Position numbers and translations under genes: made by a program. Under the pieces are notes generated by a model, which saw only the letters and a program-made list of their open reading frames with translations, did not search any database and was not told the origin of the DNA. A stretch of DNA of 64,000 nt from a bacterium (Candidatus Blackallbacteria) CG13_big_fil_rev_8_21_14_2_50_49_14 (GTDB lineage Bacteria > Cyanobacteriota > Sericytochromatia > UBA7694): assembly GCA_002783405.1 (NCBI GenBank), contig PFGG01000052.1, positions 19,546-83,545 on the forward strand, written 5' to 3'. Each line of letters opens with the position of its first letter. Position 1 is the first letter of the stretch. Below, one piece after another: positions 49,555 to 57,254 of this stretch.

Positions 49555-49907
49555 TTGCTACTCTCCCCACAACCGCCCATTGGCAGCCCGCCCTCGAAGG
49601 GGAAGGCTTTGTCGAGGGTATTGAAGACATTCGCCAGTGCATTCGGATTATCCTTGAAACCCCGCTGGGCTCAGATCCCTTGCGGCCTGACTTTGGTAGC
49701 AATCTGCACTTGTACTTGGATTATCCAATTGACCGGGCCCGGCCCCATATCGTCAGGGAAACCGTTGAAGCCATTCGCAAATGGGAGACTCGCTGCACCG
49801 TTAAACGGGTCTCTGTCAGTATTGAAGAGACTTCCAGCCTTTTGATTCAAGTCTATTTCATCTTGGCTGATGGGGTTGAAGACAGTGTGGAGGTGCGCCC
49901 CAGGTGA
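49551..49907 (+). CDS. Baseplate wedge protein W (gp25-like)
   Basis: A 118-residue protein of the GPW/gp25 family starting at ATG 49551 (MIATLPTTAHW). EDIRQCIRIILETPLGSDPL then RPDFGSNL contains the conserved 'LrPdFG' loop, followed by WETRCTVKRVSV strands. In P2 and T4 this small protein sits at the baseplate wedge and starts sheath polymerisation. Confidence 0.93.
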   Translation: MIATLPTTAHWQPALEGEGFVEGIEDIRQCIRIILETPLGSDPLRPDFGSNLHLYLDYPIDRARPHIVRETVEAIRKWETRCTVKRVSVSIEETSSLLIQVYFILADGVEDSVEVRPR

Positions 49908-50992
49908 GCACCCTCCCGCAGGTTATCCACGAAGATTCAGCTCAGATTGTCGCTGAGCTGAAGGCGCAGTATGAGGCGTTGACTGAAAAGACACTCTATC
50001 CAGCTCAAGTCGAACAGCTCATGATTAACCTGATTGCCTACCGTGAGGCCCTTTTGCGGGCAGGTATCAACGATTCTGCCCGTCAAAACTTAGCCAGATA
50101 TGCCCGCTCGCCTATGCTGGAATTCTTAGGCGAATTGGTGAATACCTATCGCTTGCCCGCTCAGGCAGCCCGCACCACCCTGCAATTTTCTTTAACTCTG
50201 GCACTGGTCAACAATACCCTGATTCGCAAAGGTACCCGGATTCAAGCCAACAATGGGGCCATCTTTGCCACCATTGCCGATGCCGTGATCCCTGCTGGTC
50301 AGCTTTCGGTTTTGGTAAGCGCTGAAGCGGATACACCTGGCACGGAATACAATGGCCTGTTGCCAGGCACCATTAAAGAGCCTTTTGATACCCTTCAAAC
50401 GGGCTTAGAAGCCATCAACACCACCACTTCAAGTGGCGGTGCTGAGCAAGAGGATATTGAGCGTTTCCGTTTGCGGGTGATGCTGGCCATGGATCAACCA
50501 TCTGCGGGTTCTGGCAAGTCTTACCGCTACATTGCCCTCAGCACAGACAGCCGGGTGATAGATGTCAGCGTTCAAGTCTTGGCCCCAGGTTGGGTACGCC
50601 TGGCAGTTTTGGCCGATGGGGATAGCGAAGAAATTGTGGCCGCTGTTGATCGGGCTGTCCGGGCAGATGACACCCGCCCCCTGACTGATCGCGTGGATGT
50701 GATTGCCGCTGTGGCAGTGGCCGCCCCCATTGAAGTCACCATAATCCCCCGGATTGGGGCCCTTGTTTCGAGTTTGCTCACAGCTTCTCAAGCTGAATTG
50801 AACCTGCACAAAATCAAGCTGGCCCGGACTCTGGGCTATGACCTGGTTGATTCAGAACTCAGCGCCAGGTTGCAAAATTTGGGTGGTATCAAAAAGGTGG
50901 TCTTGGCAGGAGCCAATGTGCCCATTCAGCCCCATCAATACGCTGTTTTGAGCTGGCCTGTACCTGAATTTACGGAGGCCGAGAGTGACTGA
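49904..50992 (+). CDS. Baseplate J-like protein
   Basis: A 362-residue wedge protein starting at GTG 49904 (overlap GTGA). It follows the gpJ/gp6 family: MINLIAYREALLRAGINDSA, ARYARSPMLEFLGELVNTYR, GTRIQANNGAIFATIADAVI, TSSGGAEQEDIERFRLRVML and the TDRVDVIAAVAVAAPIEV segment. It forms the wedge ring with W and I. Confidence 0.94.
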   Translation: MSTLPQVIHEDSAQIVAELKAQYEALTEKTLYPAQVEQLMINLIAYREALLRAGINDSARQNLARYARSPMLEFLGELVNTYRLPAQAARTTLQFSLTLALVNNTLIRKGTRIQANNGAIFATIADAVIPAGQLSVLVSAEADTPGTEYNGLLPGTIKEPFDTLQTGLEAINTTTSSGGAEQEDIERFRLRVMLAMDQPSAGSGKSYRYIALSTDSRVIDVSVQVLAPGWVRLAVLADGDSEEIVAAVDRAVRADDTRPLTDRVDVIAAVAVAAPIEVTIIPRIGALVSSLLTASQAELNLHKIKLARTLGYDLVDSELSARLQNLGGIKKVVLAGANVPIQPHQYAVLSWPVPEFTEAESD

Positions 50993-52190
50993 CATTACCC
51001 CCGTACTGGCATCATCTGAGCGCTGGGCACCCATTGCCAAGCTGACCGACCGTTTTTTTAATCTGCACACCTGGAAAAACACCGTCTGGCATGTGAATTC
51101 CGCAGAAAGTGCCATGTTGCCTTTCTTGGCTGAAATGCTTGGAATCACGGACACAGCCGCTTGGCAGTCGGCTCAATCTGAAAAAGAGCGCAAAGCAATT
51201 ATCAAGGCGGCCCACGCCCGCCACAGAATGCGGGGTACTTCTGCAGGTTTGATCCGCGAAGCTGCTGAAGCCGGTGGCCAGGTGCGCCGGATTATTGCTC
51301 CCCCCAATAAAACCTTTCTTTCTGCTGCTGCCACACCCGCAGAGCGCAATGCCTGGCTGGCTTTACATCCTGAATTGCGCTTGTATCCTCGCCGGGTGGC
51401 AGGTCAAAAGGAAGTGGCTCACTGCACGGGCGACTTCTTGGGCGGCAATTGTTATCCCGCCAAAGGAAGTGCTTTGTTGCGTTCTCGGCTGCGTGTCACT
51501 TTGGTTAAAAATGGGGTAGAAACAGAGTTGGAAAGCCCTGATTGGCAAATTGCAAATGTACAAAAGCAGGTCACAACTGAAATTGTGATTCCCTCGAAAC
51601 GTGGCTTTGCCTCTTTTTTAGGCGGTCCTGTTAGCTTTACAGCAGCCACAGACGCCAGTCTGCGCCGCATCACGTTAAGAGATGTGGCCCTGTACAATCA
51701 GCCCTCTGCCAGTCTGGGTCTGCGCACTCTTCAGCCAGGACTCAGGCCCATAGATGCTGATGGCGAAATGATTGCCGAGGTGCGCCCGACACCCAGCAAA
51801 GCCACTTTTTTAGGGAAGTTCCTGCGTCATTCTATCCGTACAAATGCCGAGCTGGCGCAGTACCGCCGGATTAAATTATTCGATCCCAATGCCCCCGTCA
51901 CCCGAGCGCGGGCCGCGTCTCACTTGGGCTATTCCCGTTTAACCATGCCCCCGCACTGTGCCTTGGTGGAAGTTGCCTTCTTTGGCAAACGCAACCCACT
52001 CATGGGGCGTTATTTGGGCAGGCCGATTGCCGCAGGTGATCGTGCGCCTTTGCAAAAATTACTCGCGAATATGCGTTTGGCGGCCCGCGCCTCCGACAGC
52101 ATCGCCATCGATACCCGTATTTTCCGCCCCGTGCGGGCTGGCCATACTCTGGCAGGCTCAGCAATGGCTGGCGGCGTCACAAATCTTTAA
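50985..52190 (+). CDS. Tail protein I-like with long C-terminal extension
   Basis: A 401-residue protein starting at GTG 50985 with GGAGGC upstream. The first about 105 residues are P2 gpI-like (FFNLHTWKNTVWHVNSAESA, MLPFLAEMLGITDTAAWQ, RMRGTSAGLIREAAEAGG). P2 gpI is about 175 residues, so the remaining part, beta-rich and basic, is an extension that may connect fibres to the baseplate. Next gene is a large tail protein. Confidence 0.82.
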   Translation: MTDITPVLASSERWAPIAKLTDRFFNLHTWKNTVWHVNSAESAMLPFLAEMLGITDTAAWQSAQSEKERKAIIKAAHARHRMRGTSAGLIREAAEAGGQVRRIIAPPNKTFLSAAATPAERNAWLALHPELRLYPRRVAGQKEVAHCTGDFLGGNCYPAKGSALLRSRLRVTLVKNGVETELESPDWQIANVQKQVTTEIVIPSKRGFASFLGGPVSFTAATDASLRRITLRDVALYNQPSASLGLRTLQPGLRPIDADGEMIAEVRPTPSKATFLGKFLRHSIRTNAELAQYRRIKLFDPNAPVTRARAASHLGYSRLTMPPHCALVEVAFFGKRNPLMGRYLGRPIAAGDRAPLQKLLANMRLAARASDSIAIDTRIFRPVRAGHTLAGSAMAGGVTNL

Positions 52191-52202
52191 GAGGAGTCTC
52201 CC

Positions 52203-54449
52203 ATGGAAAAACAAGTCATTTACCGCGATCGGCAAGAATTACAGGCCACAGATATGCTCAATTCTCAGGGCTGGATGGACGAAGCCCAGCAACACCTGAT
52301 CACTGATGCCATCACCCCTGAGCGTCAGTTTGTGGGGTTGGCTGTAACCATTCGCTCAGCCAGTGAAGCTGAAATTGCGCCAGGTCGTTTGTATGTTGGT
52401 ACCACTGGCAAAGTTTATGCCTTGAGCGCGGCCCAGGTGGTCAGCGTTTTTTCAATGCTGCCCTTGGAAGACGAAAAATGGCTTGCTCTCTCTGTTTACG
52501 GTCAAGAAGAAGATGTGGATGTGCAAGCTCGCGACTTCCTGATTGATCTGCAAACCGGCCAAACCCAGCCTGAATCCGTTGCAATGCAACGCCGCCGAGT
52601 GGTTATCTCACATGTGGCTCAAGGCCTCGAATCCCCCACCCCTGAAAAACCGGAACCCCCGACCGGCTATACCTTGATTGCCCATGTCCGGCTGTCTCCC
52701 TCTGGCATTCAACAGATTGTATTGGCTGAATCCCGTCATTTGCCTAATTTAAACGCCATTCAAACCCGTCTCAAAGCCACCGAAGGCTGGATTACATCTG
52801 CCGGGCCCCGCATCGACCATATCGTGAGTGACATCGCAGGTCTCGGAGAAGCAGTTGCCGCCCGCGCCACTATTCAGCAAATGTTGGCAATGGCAATGGA
52901 TATGGCCAGGGTCAAGGAGCGCATGGAAATTCCCGATGATTATATCTTTTATGGTGCTGACCACTATTTAAACGAAGATGAGTCAGACACTGAGGCTGTG
53001 GGCTATAGCGCATTCTTGCAAGAGGGAATTCGTCCCGCGATTGCGGCCCAAGATGAACTGGGATTGGCTTTGTTGAATCCCTTGGATGCTGCGGCAAAGC
53101 TCAGCTCAGACAATTTTCTCTTGCCCGCTTATAACGAATTGACCCGTTTGCGCATGGAAACCCGGATTGGGGATTTGACTATCAATCAATACCAATACCA
53201 AACCACAAACATGGTTCAAAAGGCCATGTCGCGTGAGCGGATTCAATATGGTGAAACCCGCACGCTCTGCACAAACTCAGGGTTTTGGCGCAGTGGTCAA
53301 TACGACCCTATCACAGGTATTTACCGTATTAACGGAGAGACCTGGGAAGTTGACCCTGCATACCGTCAAAATATGATCTTGCAAGTCGGGCAAGTTCGAG
53401 CAACTCAGTTTTGGAATACCACCTTTAACGAAACTTACTGGGATGCAGTTACCACAACGCATACCGTGCAGGGCTCTGTGCTGGCTCAAACAATATTGAT
53501 GGCCCAAACTGGCTGGCTTACTTCTGTTGAAGTTTATTTCAGCAGTGTTGATGCCGCTGGCGGCATGACCTTGATTCTGACTGATGCCAGCCGTGGACAG
53601 CCCGATCTGGATTATGGTGTGGCCCGAGTGGTGTTGGCTGCAAACGCTCTCTCTGCTGGCTGGAAAAAAATCACCTTCCCACGCCCGGTCTTTGTTGAGT
53701 CTGGCCGCCGCTATGCCATTGTTTTGGTCTCGGGAGCACAGCACAAAGTTGGTTACACGCAAGGCACAGATTACACCCAAGGCGTTTTGATGTATGCCCA
53801 AGATGGTGCCTATTTCACAGAGGCAGCGGATCGTGATTTGATGCTGCGGCTCAATTTCGCCCAATTCACCACACCCAGGGCTGTCATTCAAATGGAGCCG
53901 CTTCAGTTGGCTGGTGGCATTGGCGATTTGGATATGCTTTATGAAGGCGTCACCCCTGATGGTACCCAAATTTATTGGGAATACCAAGTGGCGGGAATCT
54001 GGTATCCAATCAAAGAAGGCAGCGCTGAAAATATTGCCTCCCTGCCTGCATTGTTGCCCATTCGCGCTGTTTTTGTGGGGACCACAGATCTCATGCCTGG
54101 CCTGCTTTTGCCTTCTGCCCAGGTGGTTGTATCCCGTATGGGGACAAGTTTCACGCATTTTTCAACCGAAAGAACTTTGGGCACAGCCAGTGATCATATC
54201 GTGGTTCGTTTGCTGCTCGAAGATTTCAACCCCACCCCTCACACAGCCAATTGTCAATTGGTGATTGGGGGAAGCCCTGTCAGCTCAAGCAGCTCAAAAG
54301 ACGAAATTGTGGATTCTCGCTCTCGCTGGCGCGAATATACCTTTAATTTAGGGGCGACCACCACTGAGTACGTTATTAAAATTACGGGCTCCACCAGCAA
54401 TTGGCGTCAATCTTGGCATGTGGCCGAACGCTATGACCTGGCACTGTAA
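52203..54449 (+). CDS. Large tail fibre or baseplate-appended protein
   Basis: A 748-residue protein with GAGGAG upstream, not matched to a specific family. The N-terminal part (YRDRQELQATDMLNSQGWMD) resembles phage tail proteins that attach to the baseplate; the middle contains a jelly-roll-like stretch (ITFPRPVFVESGRRYAIVLV), and the C-terminus strands with SSSSSKDE. Its place between gpI and the collar fibre suggests a fibre adaptor or receptor-binding component. Confidence 0.75.
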   Translation: MEKQVIYRDRQELQATDMLNSQGWMDEAQQHLITDAITPERQFVGLAVTIRSASEAEIAPGRLYVGTTGKVYALSAAQVVSVFSMLPLEDEKWLALSVYGQEEDVDVQARDFLIDLQTGQTQPESVAMQRRRVVISHVAQGLESPTPEKPEPPTGYTLIAHVRLSPSGIQQIVLAESRHLPNLNAIQTRLKATEGWITSAGPRIDHIVSDIAGLGEAVAARATIQQMLAMAMDMARVKERMEIPDDYIFYGADHYLNEDESDTEAVGYSAFLQEGIRPAIAAQDELGLALLNPLDAAAKLSSDNFLLPAYNELTRLRMETRIGDLTINQYQYQTTNMVQKAMSRERIQYGETRTLCTNSGFWRSGQYDPITGIYRINGETWEVDPAYRQNMILQVGQVRATQFWNTTFNETYWDAVTTTHTVQGSVLAQTILMAQTGWLTSVEVYFSSVDAAGGMTLILTDASRGQPDLDYGVARVVLAANALSAGWKKITFPRPVFVESGRRYAIVLVSGAQHKVGYTQGTDYTQGVLMYAQDGAYFTEAADRDLMLRLNFAQFTTPRAVIQMEPLQLAGGIGDLDMLYEGVTPDGTQIYWEYQVAGIWYPIKEGSAENIASLPALLPIRAVFVGTTDLMPGLLLPSAQVVVSRMGTSFTHFSTERTLGTASDHIVVRLLLEDFNPTPHTANCQLVIGGSPVSSSSSKDEIVDSRSRWREYTFNLGATTTEYVIKITGSTSNWRQSWHVAERYDLAL

Positions 54450-54463
54450 GGCAGGTTAAAACC

Positions 54464-55282
54464 ATGGCCACAGAATACCAGCGCTACCAGATGCAGGACG
54501 GGAAAACCCGTCTTGGGCAGGAATATTTCAACCCAGTTTGGCAAGCATTGGATGCCCGTTTAGATCGATTGGAGCAAGTCAGACTGGACTGGGAGTCGGC
54601 AGTTGCAGATATTCAGCAATTTGGTTTGGAGAGAATTGATGCAACAATTGCGCCTATTCTCGCTGAAGCCCAGGCCCTGCTTGTGGAAATTCAGACACTT
54701 TATTCTGAGCTTATGCAACTGGTCGAGGATATTGACATCCAGGGCCAGATTGACACATCTCTTGCCGCGCAAACGGCTTGGGTTGAAGGTGCTATTGCGG
54801 CTCTGGAAGTGCAAACCGAAGAAGCCATTGAAGAAGCCGTGTCAAACATAGAAGGGGTACCTGCTGGGGCGATTATTATTTGGACAGGAACCGCTTGCCC
54901 TGCTGGCTGGGTACGGGCCACTGAGTTGGATGGGTTTTATCTCAAAGGGGCAGCTGATGCGGCTGTTCCGAACTTGACTCCAGCAGGCGCGAATACTCAC
55001 AGTCACTCAGTCACGCATGACCACTCGTTTCCATATCATACACATGATATGTCACACACGCATTCTGGTACGACAGGAGCACCAAATTCAGCATCTACGA
55101 CCGCAAATTCGGGATTTAATATTCCGATTGAACAAAACCATACCCATAATTTCACGACAAGCAGCCAGTCCACATCTACGACGGGTGGAGCCAGCGGCAC
55201 AACGGGTGAATATTCAGGTTCAACAGGCTCTCAAAGCAATGAACCCGAGCACGTCACAGTGCTGTTTTGCAAGAAGTCATGA
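54464..55282 (+). CDS. Tail fibre with collar domain and histidine-rich tip
   Basis: A 272-residue fibre. Residues 1-125 are helical/coiled coil (RLDRLEQVRLDWESAVADI). A phage tail collar domain starts at GAIIIWTGTACPAGWVRATE. It is followed by a Ser/Thr/Gly-rich tip with many H-x-H pairs (THSHSVTHDHSF, YHTHDMSHTHSG, NHTHNF), as in the metal-holding trimeric needles of T4 gp12-type fibres. Likely trimeric receptor-binding tip. Overlaps the next start by 4 bases. Confidence 0.87.
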   Translation: MATEYQRYQMQDGKTRLGQEYFNPVWQALDARLDRLEQVRLDWESAVADIQQFGLERIDATIAPILAEAQALLVEIQTLYSELMQLVEDIDIQGQIDTSLAAQTAWVEGAIAALEVQTEEAIEEAVSNIEGVPAGAIIIWTGTACPAGWVRATELDGFYLKGAADAAVPNLTPAGANTHSHSVTHDHSFPYHTHDMSHTHSGTTGAPNSASTTANSGFNIPIEQNHTHNFTTSSQSTSTTGGASGTTGEYSGSTGSQSNEPEHVTVLFCKKS

Positions 55283-55512
55283 TCACACTTTACATCCAGC
55301 CAGATTGCCTGATTTGCACAATTGTACAGCCTGCTGTTGAGGCCATTGCAGCCAAATACGACCAGCTTTTAGATGTTCAAGGAGAAAATCCATCTGTTCC
55401 CGCTTATCCAGCGGTTCTGTTTAATGGGCGGCTTTTGGTTGGAGATGGTGCGCCCCGTGAGTTAGAGCTGCTTTTGAAAGAAAAAGACGATTTTGGAAGG
55501 AACTTTAAATGA
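55279..55512 (+). CDS. Glutaredoxin/thioredoxin-like small protein
   Basis: A 77-residue protein starting at ATG 55279 (ATGA overlap). It opens MITLYIQPDCLICTIVQPAV with Cys10 and Cys13 in a C-x2-C redox site, then a short cis-Pro-like loop (VPAYPAVLFNGRLLVGD), a compact thioredoxin-fold pattern. Redox function is inferred; such a gene between fibre genes is unusual. Confidence 0.7.
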   Translation: MITLYIQPDCLICTIVQPAVEAIAAKYDQLLDVQGENPSVPAYPAVLFNGRLLVGDGAPRELELLLKEKDDFGRNFK

Positions 55513-56147
55513 CAGCATCACAACCGTTTGACCCGTTTATGGAGTGGTTTGTTTTGCCATTTCTGCGCGATAAAGCTGAGAAGTCGAGAGCAAAAGCCCT
55601 TAACCAGACCAAAGTTGCTTTGCCTGTTTTGGGCCGGGCCGGACAAGATGGCCTTCTTCACCCCAGTGCAGTTGCGGCCATCAATCAAGAATTGGGGAAG
55701 CTCCCCTACCGAGCTGATCCGCTTCTGTTTGACTATTACACCCATCCCGGTGTTCAAGCCCGATGCCTGACAACAGGGGATTGGCGCATCCAAGGCTCAA
55801 ATGAGCAATGGAGCTGCGATTGTGATGACTTCGCGGCTTACGCTTATGAACTTTTCAAACTGACAGGAGCCAAAGAAGGCCACGGCTTTTGGATTTGGAA
55901 CCTGATTATCAACCCCAGTGATCAGCTTTGGAATGCTTGGGCAAACCATGTCATTCTCGGCTTTCGGCAATACGAAAATGGCCGTTACAAGACTGGTGTC
56001 ATGGATACCAACAGCGCAGCCAATCGGCAAATTATTTGGTTTGACCTGCCTCCTGATCAAGCTGAATCGGCTGTTTTGCTGCACTTCAGTAAGCTGTACA
56101 AGGTCGTTTATTATCGCGCAATTCGCGTTGAATACCCATTTAAATAA
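55509..56147 (+). CDS. Transglutaminase-like/papain-fold protein with Cys-His-Asp set
   Basis: A 212-residue protein. WSCDCDDFAAYAYELF places Cys103 or Cys105 at the start of a helix, ANHVILGFRQ gives His147 and GVMDTNS gives Asp166, the order and spacing of transglutaminase-like cysteine peptidases. The family is thus likely, although no database match could be run. It overlaps the thioredoxin-like gene by 4 bases. No signal peptide. Possible roles are virion-associated wall or protein cleavage or cross-linking. Confidence 0.6.
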   Translation: MTASQPFDPFMEWFVLPFLRDKAEKSRAKALNQTKVALPVLGRAGQDGLLHPSAVAAINQELGKLPYRADPLLFDYYTHPGVQARCLTTGDWRIQGSNEQWSCDCDDFAAYAYELFKLTGAKEGHGFWIWNLIINPSDQLWNAWANHVILGFRQYENGRYKTGVMDTNSAANRQIIWFDLPPDQAESAVLLHFSKLYKVVYYRAIRVEYPFK

Positions 56148-56159
56148 GGTTTAAAGGCT

Positions 56160-56567
56160 ATGCAAAACACCCCTTCTCATCTTTCTCCTGACGATCTGGC
56201 TTGCCCAGATGCTACACGAAAAAAAACGATTGAGTTAACAAATTCAACACCAGCCCACATCCACTTGCCCTCAAACGTGAAATCCTTCACCTTGATTGCA
56301 TCTGGGCCCATTTATTGGCGTGCTGACTTCTGTTCTGCAGTACAAGAAAACCCTGGAGATCTCAGTGATAACGCCAAAGACAATGTCATTCCCCAAGATG
56401 CAGGGTCTGTTGTCTGGCCTAATGGCGATTATATCAACACCATTTCGGTCATGCGCCAAAGCGCAGAAGCGGGAACAGACACAGTCATCGTTATCCCTGG
56501 CCGAGGCCCTGATTCAGGGCTAGAAGGTATTACCTGGGACATTCTTCCCTACGCAGAAGAGGCATAA
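56160..56567 (+). CDS. Unknown distal phage protein
   Basis: A 135-residue protein (MQNTPSHLSPDDLACPDATR) of unknown function, probably beta-rich (IHLPSNVKSFTLIASGPIYW, TDTVIVIPGRGPDSGLEG). It may be a small virion-surface component like the proteins after fibre genes in other phages. Three bases separate it from the following gene. Confidence 0.55.
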   Translation: MQNTPSHLSPDDLACPDATRKKTIELTNSTPAHIHLPSNVKSFTLIASGPIYWRADFCSAVQENPGDLSDNAKDNVIPQDAGSVVWPNGDYINTISVMRQSAEAGTDTVIVIPGRGPDSGLEGITWDILPYAEEA

Positions 56568-56568
56568 T

Positions 56569-57051
56569 ATGTCACGATTTTTCGGTTTATTCCCAGGTGG
56601 GCCTTCGTCTGCAAAATCACCCCCAGCTCAAAACACCGCTCTCAGTTACGTCAGATTCACGGGATTTGCTGGTTTTGGTAGCAGCAATAACCGGGTCTTT
56701 CGCTGGTCGACTCAAGAGGAAATAAGCGGCTCTGACATTCTGCCTGTGCAAAGCGCTGCCAATGGGGATTCTTTCCTCATTGCAAAAAAGGGAATCTACA
56801 CCATTGATAAATCGTTTTATCCAGGGGTTGCTGTTGATGTTTTTATTCATTTTGGTGATGCGATAGTTAATACTGTTGCTTACACAGCGACAACAATCAA
56901 ACGACCTAAGATTTTCCATGCGGGATATTTTGATGGTATGTCTTGGACTGGGCCTATTCCTGCTGGGAAGGTGATTTTTACTACCGCTGGAGCAGTTCCA
57001 AACAATACGTATCCACTGATGAATGCAATTACAATCTCACGGGTTCGGTGA
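56569..57051 (+). CDS. Unknown distal phage protein
   Basis: A 160-residue protein, last gene of the prophage. Its central and C-terminal beta strands (GDSFLIAKKGIYTIDKSFYP, VIFTTAGAVPNNTYPLMNA) suggest a jelly-roll-like domain as found in tail-tip decorations. The stop lies nine bases before the right-end site cluster, so the late transcript ends at or near the phage end. Confidence 0.55.
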   Translation: MSRFFGLFPGGPSSAKSPPAQNTALSYVRFTGFAGFGSSNNRVFRWSTQEEISGSDILPVQSAANGDSFLIAKKGIYTIDKSFYPGVAVDVFIHFGDAIVNTVAYTATTIKRPKIFHAGYFDGMSWTGPIPAGKVIFTTAGAVPNNTYPLMNAITISRVR

Positions 57052-57060
57052 GCTTTTGGC

Positions 57061-57124
57061 TCAACTGATCTGAGACTGTCTCAAACCAGTTGAGCGACTG
57101 TCCCAAATTACCTGAGCGCTTACA
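57061..57124 (+). promoter_or_regulatory. Right end (attR) with three transposase-type binding sites
   Basis: Sites with the same 17-bp consensus as at the left end lie at 57061-57077 (forward, 16 of 17), 57077-57093 (reverse, 15 of 17) and 57099-57115 (reverse, 12 of 17). The outer one is 10 bases from the end, the same distance as at the left. The inner two face each other and form a long imperfect palindrome, which might also fold as a transcript hairpin. Confidence 0.8.
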
Positions 57125-57129
57125 CGGGT
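57125..57129. repeat. Right copy of the 5-bp target-site duplication (CGGGT)
   Basis: CGGGT follows directly after the TTACA end of the prophage and equals the five bases before its left end. Confidence 0.85.
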
Positions 57130-57144
57130 GGGAACTTTTTTTCT

Positions 57145-57173
57145 TTGAATAGCATCTCTATAGTTTATATAAA
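57145..57173 (+). promoter_or_regulatory. Promoter of the serpin cluster
   Basis: TTGAAT (57145-57150) and TATAAA (57168-57173) are separated by 17 bases, about 80 bases before the first serpin start. The prophage ends 20 bases upstream of the -35, so the promoter is intact. Confidence 0.6.
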
Positions 57174-57254
57174 CGTGAGTAAATTGCTTATTTTTTGTAT
57201 TAATTTTGTCACAAATTTGTCATAAACATTTCTTTTTTCAGGAGAACATGGCCT

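Larger units (their letters stand above)
20092..57124 (+). mobile_element. Complete Mu-like transposable prophage, 37,033 bp
   Basis: The ends are inverted: the left reads TGTTAGC and the right, on the other strand, TGTAAGC, each followed by transposase-type sites. Both are flanked by CGGGT. Inside lie all modules of a transposable phage: repressor, MuA-like and MuB-like proteins, GemA, Mor, lysis, Mu-type packaging and head, and P2-like contractile tail. The mix of Mu-type replication and head with P2-type tail genes recalls BcepMu-like phages. No frameshifted or interrupted structural gene was found. The insertion lies in a gap between a host terminator and a host promoter. Confidence 0.93.

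Noticed and set aside
57058..57094. Palindrome at the right end as a simple terminator
   Set aside because: It consists of two transposase-type sites facing each other and lacks a T run; a terminator effect is only secondary.
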